A DNA stretch of 64,000 nt. Origin: Arthrobotrys musiformis (Eukaryota > Ascomycota > Orbiliomycetes > Orbiliales > Orbiliaceae). The stretch is taken from positions 930,001 to 994,000 of the forward strand of contig JAVHJL010000005.1 of the NCBI GenBank assembly GCA_036971715.1, given 5' to 3'. Positions 45,629 through 57,406 of the stretch are shown here, one piece after another (the first letter of the stretch is position 1; every line of letters starts with the position of its first letter). The position numbers were made by a program, and so were the translations under genes. The notes beneath the pieces are model-generated. The model saw only the letters and a list, made by a program, of their open reading frames with translations. It had not been told where the DNA came from and did no database searches.

Positions 45629-48546
45629 TTAGAAGAGCCCACCCCACCTTCCTTGCACCCTGGTACCACTTTCGGGGTCCGTTTGTGCCTTCTTGCTCTT
45701 CTCCAAGGCCATCAAGCTATCCATCTTTTGAAGGGCGAGCTCGAGTAGCTGCTTCCTCTGCTGGAGATCGACGTGCTTCCTAATCTTAGGGTCCTCTCTG
45801 GCAAAGGCTTCGATCTGAGCCTGCGAGAGGTGGCGGCCGAGTCGGAGGTCGAGTTCACGGGGGAACTGTCGATGGAATATTAGTATTGTACCTTAAAGAG
45901 GTAAGTAGTGCGGGGAGAACGTACGTTATAGTAAAATTCCGACAAGAGTTCGACGTTCAAGAAGAGCACGGCCGTTGATGTCAACTTCTCAGCTACTACG
46001 TCCATGAAAACCTCGGGACAAGAGTATTTGTTATCCTTGGTAGCGCATCCCTTGCTCTTGATTGCCAACATTCTCATCTTGATGATATCGGCCCGGTCTC
46101 GCAGGAAGATACCCTCACGTCCTATTTATCTAATTTTGTTAGAATAATTATAGATTAGAGATCCTCGATGAATTGAGTGTGAATACTGACCCTTCTCCAA
46201 CATCGCCTGGCTGAAGCCTAGCGCCTCGGTTCCCTCCTGCATCTCCGGCGCCTTTCCATTCCTAATCTTATCCACAAATGCCATCGCACTGCTCAATTTC
46301 TTCCCCCCAATTTGATCCCTCAGCCGCTTGTACGAATCCTCGCATGCCTTCAGCTCGTCCTTCAACAATCTTTGCGCATTCTCCCGGCTGTTCGACCACT
46401 CCCTATCATCAACCTCGATCTCAAATTTATACGGTTTGATACAATTCTCCACCTGATCCGAAGTGGCGTAAAATCGCTCGTTCAAAATCTGATTCGTCGA
46501 ATCTTGAATGGCCTTCTTCGCAAATGGATGGTTTCGGAACGTAGAGCTCTCGATTAATTGGTCCATCTGCGTAGACAATGAATTCGCAACTACGTTTGTC
46601 GCCAATCTTCCAATTCCTAGCTTAGTCAGGGCGCTGGAAGATCCGTCTAGCTTCCGGTGCCAGTACAACTCTTCTGGTTCCACCTTGGCCAACTCGGATA
46701 AGGGGTGCTCATCCAAACGGGCCTTTTTCAGGTCGGAGACTGGCTTATTCCAGTACCGCTGTGCCAAGATATCGAGAACCCTCTGGTCAAGCTCCTGCTT
46801 TAATAGCATTCGGACCTGTGGGCGGCCAAAGAGCTCGGTGAATTCCTTAAACGAATGCTTGAAGGAGTCGAGGGACTCCGCAAGATATGTTTCTGCAGTG
46901 AGAGGGCGATCGTTATATTGGACTTTGAACTCGTAGCTAGCTTCTTCCAATTCTTGATGAATTGCATCCGATGTGCCCTGTAGGGACTGTGCCATGGTTG
47001 CTTCAAGCACTTCCATGAGTTTCCGACGGAGCGAGTATGTGCCAACAGTAACGCCGGATTCTCCAGCGAACTGGGGGTGCTGACTAAAGTAGGCATTCTC
47101 GTTTTTGGTAATAGCGTTGAGAACGTTGACTTGGCGGCTGAAGAGGCCACCGGAATGTGGGACTTTGCAGACGACACCGACATAACCTAGACGGAGAGGG
47201 TAGTTCTTGTCCCTGAGGATATTAGAACCGCGTTCAGGGTCCACTAGATCCATCTTGGTAATTACACCAATTGTTCGTTCACCGCGCGGGTCTACTCTTC
47301 GACTCGCGCGAAGGGCGGTAGAGTTGGCGAGATCGACATCGGCGGCGGAGACGGCGAGGATGACATTTGGAGGTCGGATATACTTGTCACACAATTGGAA
47401 AATCTTGGCTTTGAGTTCATCAGGTTGGTCCATGGCCGAGAGTTGGATGTATCCAGGCAAATCTATGAGCGAGAGGTCTGGTACATTCTTCGAGTAGATG
47501 GTAAGTCGAATAGGATCATCAGATACGCAATCCTTCTCGGGAACGGCCAAGTTGAGATCCGTCAGCGTTCGTTGGATATGAGAGAAATCTGTGATTTTGC
47601 CCAAGTTGAGAGTCGGGAATTCTCCATATTCCACAGGGGAATCAGGTGTATTGACAAGCGTTAATTCAATCGGCCGTCTTGTAACCATATTGGATCCCTT
47701 CGGTAAAAACTCATGTCCCACAATCGCTTCCAAAACCGAGCTCTTGCCAGAACTCTGGGAACCGATGACTACAATCGATGGCAGTGTCAGGGCGCCGGTT
47801 TGGCCGACCTTCTGAAGAATCGTCCGAATCTCGATCATTTTGCGGGTGAGAACCATCATCTGGTCATCCCTCGCAGATTGTCTATCGTCCTCTGCACCAG
47901 AGTACCCCAACACGGCAGCCGTAGCAGCTGCAGTTTGTGCAGCATGCTTCTTTGTCTTGGGATCCTCGTCCTCAGGCCTTTTCCCTCCAGCTCCTTCACC
48001 CGATCCCTCTCCACCACCACCAGCAGCGGCCCCGGTTCCCAACCCAGACATCGCCTGGTTCACCGACTCCTGCATCTTTGTAAACCAGCCAGGCTTCTCT
48101 ATCCCTTCGATCGAATTCACAACACCGCCAAAGGCCTCCTTCCCAGTGTTGAAAAAGCTCGACGCCATTTCCTTCCCATCGTTGAGCACTCCTAGCGTCC
48201 AGTTCCCCGCCTGGTGCACCTGATAGTTGACATACGCAAGTCCGGCAATGGTAGCCCCTCCAAAGGCCGCAGGTATACGCACAAACTTAACAAACAGCCT
48301 TGGTAGCACCCTTTGGAAGCTTATCGGACGGACGGCGGGGACCTGGGTTATGGAACGAAAACGCTGGGCGGAGAGGGATTCATGTCGTAATCGTGGAAAG
48401 GCTTGGTGCCGTAGGAGGCCGGCGGCATTTGTACGTGGAGTTAGGAGACTATATGGCCGTGAAGCAAGTCGGAGGGCCGGGGCAAGGCGAACGTGGGGTC
48501 GAAGCAGAGAGCCGGTGGCTCGTGAGGCAAGAAGTCGCCCGCTCAT
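45629..48546 (-). CDS. MGM1: Mitochondrial dynamin-like GTPase Mgm1 (OPA1 type)
   Basis: This inner-membrane GTPase drives inner-membrane fusion and cristae shape. Three exons give 929 residues: complement(join(45629..45865,45925..46121,46191..48546)). The start (MSGRLLASRATGSLLRPHVR) is a basic mitochondrial presequence; an upstream in-frame ATG at 48738 adds a stretch unlike the family. A membrane segment (IPAAFGGATIAGLAYVNYQV) lies at residues 91-110. AAQTAAATAAVLGYSG at about 202-217 is a plausible rhomboid (Pcp1) cleavage region. The GTPase has GSQSSGKSS (262-270), LIDLPGYIQ and GVITKMDLVD. Middle and effector regions follow to ALQKMDSLMALEKSKKAQ. Length and features match fungal Mgm1 rather than Dnm1 or Vps1. 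Confidence 0.94.
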
Positions 48547-49305
48547 GGTTGGGAGATTGCGACGGGAGCCGTTTACTGTGACTGCATGAAGTATTATTCT
48601 GGAGTAAAATGTGCTGTTAACTGAGGGTAATCTATGAGTTAATATCGAATCGTATGCCCCCGATACGTGTAATTTTTTATTTTGGTTGAGGGAGGAGGAG
48701 GAGGAGAAGTGAAGGCGTAGTGGGGCGTGTAGATGCAATTTTTGAAGGTCGAAAGCTCGTTAAGGCAGTCAAGGGTTGATTGGATATCGTATCGGTAAGC
48801 TGTCCGTCACAGGCTGTCACTGATGTGTTGGCGGCCGGGCCCCGTGGGCTCCGTTTGGGTTCCCAGGGCCATCCCGGGAGTCACCGGGATGACATAACAT
48901 GCTACCGGGGAGAGAGTCAAAGGTGCGATTTAGCGACTATGTTGGTTGACAGGAGGCAATAGCTACATTATCCACCACCAACGACAGCCGCGACTAGCTC
49001 CCAACATCATGACATCTAACCTCCTGCCGACAACCGCAGACGAGTCGATTACCTGAAGACAGCCGCCAGCCGATATTCAACAAGCATAATTGCCAATTGC
49101 CAAAACCGCCAGTTCTTTGCGGCATTATTCGGAGTGATTGCGCCGATCTAGGACAAGATCGCGTGATCGAACGGTCGACTCATCTCATTCGCTGTCTGTT
49201 GGGGGCGTCCCTTATATTCGACTCCAGAAATATAGGACCTCTTCTTCTCGCTCGGTTCTGGAGGCCATCTCCATCGACTAGTACAACATCTGGTCCTGGC
49301 TTAAG
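48547..49305. other. Divergent promoter region MGM1/DUG3
   Basis: This is the shared 5' region of two divergent genes. A purine-rich run (GGAGGAGGAGGAGG, about 48689) lies 145 bp from the MGM1 start. No further gene is supported. Confidence 0.5.
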
Positions 49306-50529
49306 ATGGTGGGTTCATACTTCTTATTATCTAATGCATTTGTCATAGCTTCGAAGACAAAGCTAACCAAATCACGATGGCTCCGTAGTGTCGCTTCTTG
49401 ATATATAAGGGCAGGCAGGAGATTCTCCTCGCCCACCTTATCCTCAATCCCACCCACTCCATTCTCACACAATCATACGACTCCCGACTACGGCTCGACA
49501 CAAGACGGCCTCATAATGGCGATGGGTTCGGCATTGGGTACTATACTTCCCCGGAACTGGGTAGCGAGCCATGTATCTTCACATCGACGACCCCGGCGTG
49601 GAACTGCACGAACCTCACACGACTGGCCGAAAAGACCACCTCCTCTCTAGTATTCGCTCATGTCAGGGCGACTACCACCGGCCAGCTCTCGGAAAGCAAC
49701 TGCCACCCTTTCAAGTATAACAGCATCATGTTCATGCACAATGGAAACATCGCCTGCTTCCAGAAAATCAAGCGCAACATCGTCCTGGACATCGAAGAGA
49801 GATTCTTCCTTGTCGTAGAAGGGAGCACGGATAGCGAATGGGTATGCACGGCCTCCCAGCCCCATAATTACCATTCATGCTTACAGAAATACTAATACTC
49901 CGTTCTTCTAGGCCTTCGCTCTCTTCCTCGATTCCCTTACTAGACTCGGAGTCGACCCGGCTACAACTCCACCAAACGGGTTTGGTCACCAAATCCTCCG
50001 TCAAGCCATGCTATCCACAATTAACCGCCTAAACGAATTCTGCCGTGCAGCCGATATCACCGAACCGTCGCTCCTCAATTTCGCCGCCACGGATGGCCAT
50101 TCCGTCGTTTGCACCCGTTACATCAGCTCCCGCACCGACGAGGCCGCAAGCCTATACTTCAGCTCCGGTACCCGCTTCCATGAGTATAAAACCGGAGGGT
50201 TCTATCGTATGGAACGGCACGACCGCGGGCAGGATTTGATAATGGTTGCAAGCGAGCCGTTGACATTCGAACGTGGCGATTGGGTTACCGTCCCGACAAA
50301 CTCGATTTTATCGGTGAATAAACAGACGGTGCTGATTCATCCGATCATTGATGAGTTTTACCAGAGCGATCCTAGTTATTCTAGGAGTACTCAATTGGCG
50401 GAGTCGAAGGGACTTGTGGGCGTTGGGCCGGCGGACCAGCAAACTGCGTCAGAGGCGGAGGAAGAGCTGTCCAGCACGCTAGAGGAAGAACCTGTGGTAG
50501 TACTGAGGGCCGAACAAACCGCCTCTTAA
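49306..50529 (+). CDS. DUG3: Glutamine amidotransferase-like Dug3, glutathione degradation
   Basis: This is a class II (Ntn) amidotransferase-domain protein that, with Dug2, forms the alternative cytosolic gamma-glutamyl hydrolase of glutathione. The model is join(49306..49308,49389..49841,49912..50529), 357 residues. Exon 1 codes only for Met. After an 80-nt intron, exon 2 starts TGT, giving MCRFLIYKG, so the N-terminal nucleophile Cys2 is the first residue after the splice. Further motifs are RRPHNGDGFGIGYY, LVFAHVRATTTG, NCHPFKYNSIMFMHNGNI and STDSEWAFALFLD, matching Dug3. The C-terminal part contains GDWVTVPTNSILSV. The acidic tail (TASEAEEELSSTLEEEP) is variable. No other ATG precedes the TGT in frame, so the split start is required. 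Confidence 0.9.
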
Positions 50530-50818
50530 AGTTGCTTCTAGTCCCCGTGCCTCGATCTGCTCTTGGGTATGTTAGGGTGGTGACGATTTATTATTTTGAG
50601 GAGTTTTTGGCGAAGGATATAGACTGACACATTTCGATTCGAATTCGCATTTTTGTATTATCTATTCTTTTGCTATCTTCATATCCTTTTCTTGTCTTCT
50701 ACCATTTGATTATTATTTTTATCATTTCATCGTATTTATACAATTGCCAATTACTACAAACTAATAACCAGCGCTCTCCAAAATTGCAAAAAAAAGAAGA
50801 AGAAATGGGGGGGAAATG

Positions 50819-52059
50819 CTACTCTAAACACCTAAACATCCCCGTCCCAAACTCCTCCGTAATACACCCATCTGCTCTCGGCACCCCATCCTCATTGACC
50901 TCACTCAACAACCCCCTAACGAACCTCTTAACCCCCTCCATCTCCACACCACTAACCTTCACCAACAAGAACCCTCTAACCGACGACGCCGCCCACAGAA
51001 CCCCATTATTCCTAGCTTCGACTTCGATCCTATTATGTCTCCTCGAATCATCATCCGTATCCCACCTCTTCTGACCGATACGCGGCTCATTCGCATATCT
51101 AGTTTTTATATACGCCACAAGTTGCGCGAAGGGTTTCCCGCGGATTACTACCGTCGCAAAGATCGTTTGGGAGTCCTGTCTATCCCGTAGCGTTTCATCG
51201 CCGCATAACATCTCCCCGTCTAGGATCATAGCGTCCCTTAGTAATAACCTCCCCCTGGTGGTTTCCCTTTCTGTAGTGTTATCGGCGGGGTTAGTGACGC
51301 CGAAGAACTCGTTCCTGCTTTCGAACCGTTTGAGGCTCCAGTGTTCATCGCGGGCTGTTCGTCCTTCGGTCACCCAGTCTAGGACTACGAGGGAGGAGGT
51401 GTCGGAGGTTGTGTCCTCGAGTTCGAAGATTTGGTGTTGGATGTAGTTACTTTCGGCGAATGGTTGGACCGGGTCCGGGAGGAGGAGGAATGAAGCTCCA
51501 CTGTGGATGCGGACTGTCATGCGCTGGATTGTGGGGGGTGTGGTGGGGGTTTTTTCTTTGAAGATTTTGGTGCTACCTGGTGTGATTATACTGGTTAGTT
51601 ATTTCCATCCATTCGAATTGAAGAGGTAACTATATTGTGATGTAGAATTGTAGAATTTGCGACTTCGTATTTGCGCACGCGGCAGTAGTAATTTCCAATT
51701 TCCATCACATAACCAAAACCCTCCTCCTTCAAAAGGCATACATCTACAATCAAGAAGAGGGAGAGAAGAAAAAATGACCAACCCTGCGTCTGCAAACACA
51801 ACCTCCCCTCCCCTTCAACCACAACCCTCAAATTCACCTCATCGCCCGAAACCAGCCCCCCGCCGTAACTCAGCACAAACACCGTCAACGACTTGGCCCA
51901 TTGCGACGGCGCAGGAGATATTAGCTTTAACGGATACTTGTAGTTCAATTGGTGTAATGTCAGCTTCGACGGCGGGAGGACTCGGACGTGGACCAGACCG
52001 TCGCCGGCGGGGATGGAGGAGGAGGAGGATTGTGTAGGTGTGGTGGTGGAGGATGCCAT
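50819..52059 (-). CDS. ureD: Urease accessory protein UreD
   Basis: This is the UreD chaperone that, with UreF and UreG, inserts nickel into apo-urease. The model is complement(join(50819..51576,51783..52059)), 344 residues. The start has a Ser/Thr-rich leader, then VHVRVLPPSKLTLHQLNYKY and FVLSYGGGLVSGDEVNLRV, the UreD signature near residue 65. Across the 206-nt intron the chain continues LQTQGSTKIFKEK, then SGASFLLLPDPVQPFAESNY, VVLDWVTEGRTARDEHW, MLCGDETLRDR and NGVLWAASSVRGFLLVKVSG. The intron is the longest in the window, but phase and homology agree. Its presence implies that the organism has nickel-dependent urease. Confidence 0.92.
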
Positions 52060-52382
52060 GGCGGGGTGCCGGTACAGGGTTTTTGACTTTAAAGCTTGGG
52101 GGATGAGGGTTTATATTCAGGAATGCGAACAGGCGCTTTGTGTGACCAGTTCAACACAAAATGCGGCTCACCGGAATTGTAAATTGTTGGATTTTGGGAT
52201 ATAAAATGGTGGAGGAGAAAGGTAGGTCACGATGTGCGATGGGCATCAGGTCCAGGATGTCCATTCCATATTAATTGTAAGTAGAATATTTGGACTCTAT
52301 AGTTAGGTATCTGATTTCCAAGCCGCCCGTTTATCGAAATAAACCCCGAGTAGAAAGGGAAAAAAACCAAAACCAAAAAGTT
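52060..52382. other. Intergenic: UreD promoter, POL12 3' flank
   Basis: A 323-bp tandem gap with no gene. It carries the UreD upstream region, including an AT-rich patch at 52180-52290. Confidence 0.5.
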
Positions 52383-54575
52383 TTATATCCGTCGAATCTC
52401 CACTCTCGCCCGGTTATATATCCTCCGCTTCAACGTAAAGTCCGCACTCGGCGCAGGTACAACATTTTCCTCCGCCAGAACCTTCTCCGGGGACTCTATA
52501 GTCATAAACGCATACGTCCCCGCCGTTCTCTTCGTGCTCATGAAACCTGGGTTGATGGTAACAACCCCATTGACGACCTATAACAAACACGAAAAACGTT
52601 AGCAAAAGCCAGTTCTTCACATACTTATATCGATACATGGCAACAAACCTTAACAGTTCCGGGTAGATTACTGGGTAAGATTAAAACGTCCGGTTTAACA
52701 TTATCCGGGAAGTCGGCCAGCCGCATCCACTGCAAATCTATCGGGGTTGTATATCCGACCTGCGAGGCCTCAGGTGCTGGGAATAAAGGATAAAAGTGGC
52801 TCGACGAAATGACATAATTTGCCAACCGGTGAAATGTATTCATTTCGATGCCCTTGCCAGTCGCCTTGACTTCCTGCATGTTGAGGTGGAAAAGAATATC
52901 CGCGGTGGAGATTCCGAATTGTATTTCGTTGATGGTGAGCATAGAGGGATTAGTGAGCAATTGAACATTCTGTACTCGGTCGTTAGCATTGTTAAAAATC
53001 AGGTTTTACTGTAAGGATATATATGCGTACCGATTGTAATCCCAATAATTTCCTTTGGAAACGATCCTGCGGGAACGACACGTGTTTGGAAACAGCGTCT
53101 CTCGTACTGGGTACCAAAAGAATCAGACTCTTTGTGATTCTATTAAGTTGCGATGTAATCTTCGCTTTGAACAAATCTTCAAGGACGTATCCAGAGAAAG
53201 TGTTCATGTCGACGGGGAAGTCACCGAGCTTGACTTTCGGATGCGCGGTATCGATAAACGGACCAGATAGGAATACTACATCCGGTTCGGTCTCGACAAT
53301 CTTGTCAACCAACTCTGTTAACCCCTCGAAGTCTAGGTTTTCATCCGGAGTATATGGCCCAGAAGCAACGAAGACATTAAAGTTCCCGGCAGAAAGCTTC
53401 TGAAGCTCGTCTTCCATATCGTCGGGTTTCGAGGCGGCGGCGTAGTACCTTGGCGGGTCCAATATCGACTTGACAAGTAGCTTATCGCCCGTTGGGTTTA
53501 GTGCTTTGAAAGCGACAAGCATCCCAGGGAAGAACGCATAGCCCTTCAATGCGCTGAGATCCAATCTTACTCTTCCGCCCTCGCCGGTCCCTCTGGAGGC
53601 TTCAAGCAGTAAACTGGCTTCGTTGCTCCTCTTCTGTGAATCCATCACATCCGTGACAATTCTCCCCACGACAACCACTTCTTCGGGTAACCTCGAGCAG
53701 GGATTGCAAAAGTCATCGATCGATATATTATGCTCTTCCTGGATAGCTGCTGCGTATTCTTCGATTTGATCATCGAGGTATTGGGAGCCCGCTGATAGTT
53801 TTTGGTACATCGGCTTGTATTGGAAGTTGATCGGCTTCACTCTGACCGTCAATTGCGTTCGGGGTTGGTAGCCTGGGTAGTCTGGGAGCGGCAGGTGGGG
53901 AACTTCGATATTGGGATTCAAGACCTCCATAACTTTGCCAGGGTCTGTGCGGTTACGGAAGGGTATCGAGCTATGTCGTCGACAAGTTAGCTAGTTGGAT
54001 CGAAGCTTTGTTAAACCATAGGAAGTTTCAACCTACGTGACAGCTCCAGGGGTTCTAAAACCGGGTCCGGGACCGACGGGCGAGGACCCAACAGCCAATT
54101 TACTCGTTCTTTCGGCGAGAGGTGTCTCGTAACCGGCCTTTTCGAACTTTCGTCTCGCTACATTGGGACCCGACGACCTGGGCGTAGCAGGTGTCAAGCC
54201 ATCCAACCTAATTTCGGATCCTACATCAGAATATACCTCCTCCAAAGGCCGTCAGGGAGGGTAAGGGTCATACATGTTAAAAACATCACCAGCACTCTTC
54301 GCACCCCTCTGCGCCCCTCTCGTAGCCGGAGCCTGCGCAGACTTCGACTTCGCCCTCATCTCTATTTCGAACTGTTCGCGCGCATCGTCCTTGAAAGCGG
54401 TGATATTCTTCATGTTGAGCTTGATGTCCTCGCCCATCTTCAGGCAGTATTCCTCCCATTTGAAGAAGAGTTCTTCGGCGTCAATGTTGTATATCCGTAG
54501 CATGTTTTGCAGTTCGGCCATGACTTCGTCGGGCAGTTCGCCGAACTTCTCGGCCAGGTCTTCCGGGGAGGACAT
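52383..54575 (-). CDS. POL12: DNA polymerase alpha B subunit
   Basis: This is the regulatory B subunit of DNA polymerase alpha-primase. Five exons give 642 residues: complement(join(52383..52577,52649..52969,53031..53970,54037..54207,54274..54575)). The N-terminal domain reads LPDEVMAELQNMLRIYNID, then EELFFKWEEYCLKM. A linker DVFNMLDGLTPATPRSS spans the first intron. The OB and inactive phosphoesterase domains include VVVVGRIVTDVMDSQKR, NFNVFVASGPYTPDENLDFE, PDVVFLSGPFIDTAHPKVK and SHFYPLFPAPE. The protein ends IYNRARVEIRRI, the classical C-terminus. The first intron (66 nt) was placed by phase: a nearer acceptor gives a stop. Ctf4, which binds polymerase alpha, is encoded elsewhere in this window. 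Confidence 0.92.
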
Positions 54576-55330
54576 TTTGCTGTTTACAAGCTTGAGCTTG
54601 AGCTTGAGCTTATCGGTGGGGGTGTTTCTGTGGACTAGGTCTAGGACAAGGGTGTTCCGGGGTCCTTCTGATAGAATGTCTACAGCCCTGATTAAGATCA
54701 ATTAGTATAATACACTGTGAAGACTGGCGGAATTGGAGCTCACCTGCAGATACCCGGCTCCTCAGCGTTGGTGGTTGTTTCGTGGAGCTTGTCTTGTCGC
54801 TTGAATTGAAGCTGCTCGTGCAAACGCGTTTTCTAGAAAACGTGGAAAGTTGTCGCCGCGTCGACAATTCAATTCAATTCAATTCGATTCGTTCGAGCTC
54901 AACCACGCGAGTCGCCATACAATTATTATTATCACCGCATTCTATAACAATTCCAAGACTTCAAAAATAGCATCAGACCAGTCAATTCCAATTCCGGCAG
55001 CCGGCTCTTTTTTTTTTTTTTTTTTTTTGGTGCTTATGAGAGCTAATGCAACGGCAGCTCGATGAAATGTTATAAAACACCAAATCTCGGGTCCGCCGGC
55101 CGCTTTCAGGCCGGAAAACCCCCTTGGAACCAAGCTTACTGCGACCCACTGCGAGGCCAGAAAACGACGAATTTCGAAAGGGATGGGAGGCTGATTCTCT
55201 TATAAATCCCATCTCGAACCCCCCCAAACCTCATCTCTGCTTCTATTTTCATCAATTCATCGTATCGACCAGTCAGAATTACCATTGTCTTGCTACCTTA
55301 TACCTAGGTATATATAACATAATCTCCACG
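54576..55330. other. Divergent promoter region POL12/Sec14-like
   Basis: A 755-bp divergent intergenic region. It contains (ATTCA)4-like repeats at 54867-54890, a T18 run at 55011-55028 and a TATAAA-like element at 55201. A 14-bp palindrome TATACCTAGGTATA is at 55299-55312, just upstream of the Sec14-like start. Open frames crossing it are not supported as genes. Confidence 0.5.
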
Positions 55331-56542
55331 ATGTCGACAGCAGCCGTAGCCACCATCCCAGAGGAGGCCCCAGAAACAATGAACGAGAAAACCGCCCTCG
55401 ACGAGACTCCATCTGCAGCTCCAGCAGCTGCCGCAAAGACCACCTACACAACCGCAGAATCCGAACCAACAAACACCAAAACCACCCCCTACGGCACCCC
55501 AGCTGCCTCAGCCACCATCCCATCACCACCAGAACTCACCGCAGAGCAAACGGCAAAATATACCGAGCTCCTCGAGCAATGCAAGACCATCACCACCATC
55601 CCTGCCTCATCGGCCAAAGACGCCGCAAAGGTGGAATTAACGGACATCGACCGCATCTTCATGACCAAAGAATGCCTCCTCCGTTATCTCCGTGCCACAA
55701 AATGGGTCGTGGCGGATGCCAAAAAGCGTATCGAAGCTACTTTGACCTGGAGGCGCGAATGGGGGCTCGAGGCTCATACCCCGGAGTACATCGAGATCGA
55801 GAACCAGACAGGCAAACAAGTCATCTTCGGATTTGATAACGAGTCCAGACCCTGCTTGTACCTCAACCCCTCCAAGCAGAACACCGAGAAGAGCGAGCGT
55901 CAGATCCAGCATCTGACGTTCATGTTGGAAAGGGTATTGGAGATCGCACCGCCAGGGGTTGAAACTTTGGCATTGCTCATTGACTTCAAGAGCGCGACTG
56001 CCGGTCAGAATGCCACACCGGCACAGGGCAAGCAGGTCATGAGTATTCTGCAGAACCATTATCCCGAGAGACTGGGACGAGCGTTGATTGTTAACAGTAC
56101 GTTTCCCAAATTTTCAATAGAAAACCCTCTTTTCTCTATATTTATCACTAACATTATCTTTTTTTGTAACAATATAGTCCCCTGGTGGGCCAAGGCATTC
56201 CTCAACCTCATCTGGCCCTTCATCGACCCCATCACCCGACCAAAACTAAAGTACAACGAAGACATGTCCCTCCACGTCCCCAAATCACACCTACTAAAGC
56301 CCTTCAACGGTGACATCGACTTCGAATACAATCATGCCGCCTACTGGCCAAACTTTGTCAAACTGTGCCAGGATAGAAGGAGAGAGTACGAAGAGAGATG
56401 GAAGGCCAACGGCAGCCAGATCGGCGAGAGTGAATTCTACCTCAAGGGTGGTGAGAAATCAAAGCCACTTCCTTCTCAAGCCCCGGCTGCTGGGCCTTCG
56501 GTAGAGCAGGTCACCGAGGAGATACAAAAGGTGACCGTTTAG
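55331..56542 (+). CDS. Sec14/CRAL-TRIO phosphatidylinositol-transfer-type protein
   Basis: This is a cytosolic lipid-exchange protein of the Sec14 superfamily. The model is join(55331..56096,56178..56542), 376 residues. An Ala/Thr-rich N-terminus of about 75 residues is followed by the CRAL-TRIO N-domain (LTDIDRIFMTKECLLRYLRA, TKWVVADAKKRIEATLTWRR) and the lipid-binding domain (GKQVIFGFDNESRPCLYLNP, ALLIDFKSATAGQNATPAQG, MSILQNHYPERLGRALIVN). After the intron comes IPWWAKAFLNLIWPFIDP, then KSHLLKPFNGDIDFEY. The intron is 81 nt with no in-frame stop, so unspliced RNA would add 27 residues. The first ATG of the conserved frame in good context was chosen. Which Sec14 homologue (Sfh/Pdr16-like) it is cannot be settled here. 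Confidence 0.88.
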   Translation: MSTAAVATIPEEAPETMNEKTALDETPSAAPAAAAKTTYTTAESEPTNTKTTPYGTPAASATIPSPPELTAEQTAKYTELLEQCKTITTIPASSAKDAAKVELTDIDRIFMTKECLLRYLRATKWVVADAKKRIEATLTWRREWGLEAHTPEYIEIENQTGKQVIFGFDNESRPCLYLNPSKQNTEKSERQIQHLTFMLERVLEIAPPGVETLALLIDFKSATAGQNATPAQGKQVMSILQNHYPERLGRALIVNSTFPKFSIENPLFSIFITNIIFFCNNIVPWWAKAFLNLIWPFIDPITRPKLKYNEDMSLHVPKSHLLKPFNGDIDFEYNHAAYWPNFVKLCQDRRREYEERWKANGSQIGESEFYLKGGEKSKPLPSQAPAAGPSVEQVTEEIQKVTV

Positions 56543-56821
56543 ACTTTTGGTTTTTCAAGGGTTATGAGTAGCGGCGGTATCATGCTTTTTTCCTTTTTTT
56601 TATTGTGACATAGACATATCATAGACGGTTATAATACAACGGACTTTTTTTGCGAAAGAAAAATGCAATCGCTTCATGCCATCTCTATATACAATATCAA
56701 TCCACCACCCTTCCACCTCGAGTATCAATCTCGAACCGAAGGACATAAACCATCCACCATAATCTACCCAGACTCCCAAAAACGCCATATAAAAAGACCC
56801 AATAAACCCACAACCCCACCA

Positions 56822-57406
56822 TCAAAACGGCCTCGCAACCTTCCTCTCCTCCACAACTCCAGTCCTCGTACTCTTCATCTCCCTCCAATTAATCGGATAC
56901 ATCGGATCCCCCACCTCCGAATCCGCCATCACAACCCCCAACTCATTACTCGCCGTACTCAAATAATAATTACTCTGATCCCCCAAACTGATAACCCTCG
57001 CCCTAACAATATCCCCCGGGCGGAAACTATTAAAAATCTTAACCTTATCCACCTCCGTAAGCCGTACATCCTGCACCCTTATCACCCCCTGGAATTCATC
57101 GCCGCAGATGTGGTTGTTAACGATGAAGATCGAGGCCGTCGCCTGACGCGGGTTTATGCGCGTGATCCGGCAGAGGACCGTGGAGGTTACCTCGGGCAGT
57201 AACGTTGCGTTTGTTTCCTCGTCGGTTGACAGGACGGGTTTTTGGATCGAGATCGTGGGAGGGGTGGTTGGTGATGTCGAGGGGGTTGTGATTACCTGCC
57301 CGACGAGGGAGGCGATGATTTGCCCGTTGAAGATGTGCACGCCGCTTCCTGGGATGTAGGAGTTCACGGGGCCCAGAGGTTGCCCGGGGACGACGAGGGA
57401 GGTCAT
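56822..57406 (-). CDS. CSL4: RNA exosome cap subunit Csl4
   Basis: This is an S1-domain cap subunit of the nuclear and cytoplasmic RNA exosome. A single exon encodes 194 residues from ATG 57406. An earlier in-frame ATG (57421) would add five residues. The N-terminal domain reads LVVPGQPLGPVNSYIPGSGV, the typical Csl4 start, then IFNGQIIASLVGQV. The S1 region includes VLCRITRINPRQATASIFIV and FRPGDIVRARVISLGDQSNY. The C-terminal part has NELGVVMADSEVGDPMYPIN, again a Csl4 pattern, followed by MKSTRTGVVEERKVARPF. No zinc-ribbon cysteines remain, as in fungal members. It converges with the Sec14-like gene at a 279-bp gap. Confidence 0.92.
   Translation of the reverse strand: MTSLVVPGQPLGPVNSYIPGSGVHIFNGQIIASLVGQVITTPSTSPTTPPTISIQKPVLSTDEETNATLLPEVTSTVLCRITRINPRQATASIFIVNNHICGDEFQGVIRVQDVRLTEVDKVKIFNSFRPGDIVRARVISLGDQSNYYLSTASNELGVVMADSEVGDPMYPINWREMKSTRTGVVEERKVARPF

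Noticed and set aside
46126..46190. Apparent C-terminus of Mgm1 ending in YNYSNKIR
   Set aside because: This is intron read-through. Splicing at 46191/46121 leads to two more exons encoding the conserved C-terminal part.
54033..54270. Short intron of about 34-53 nt in POL12 with acceptor at GGAG or GTAG
   Set aside because: These acceptors give a stop or the wrong phase. The acceptor at 54208 keeps the frame and yields the expected MLDGLTPATP linker.
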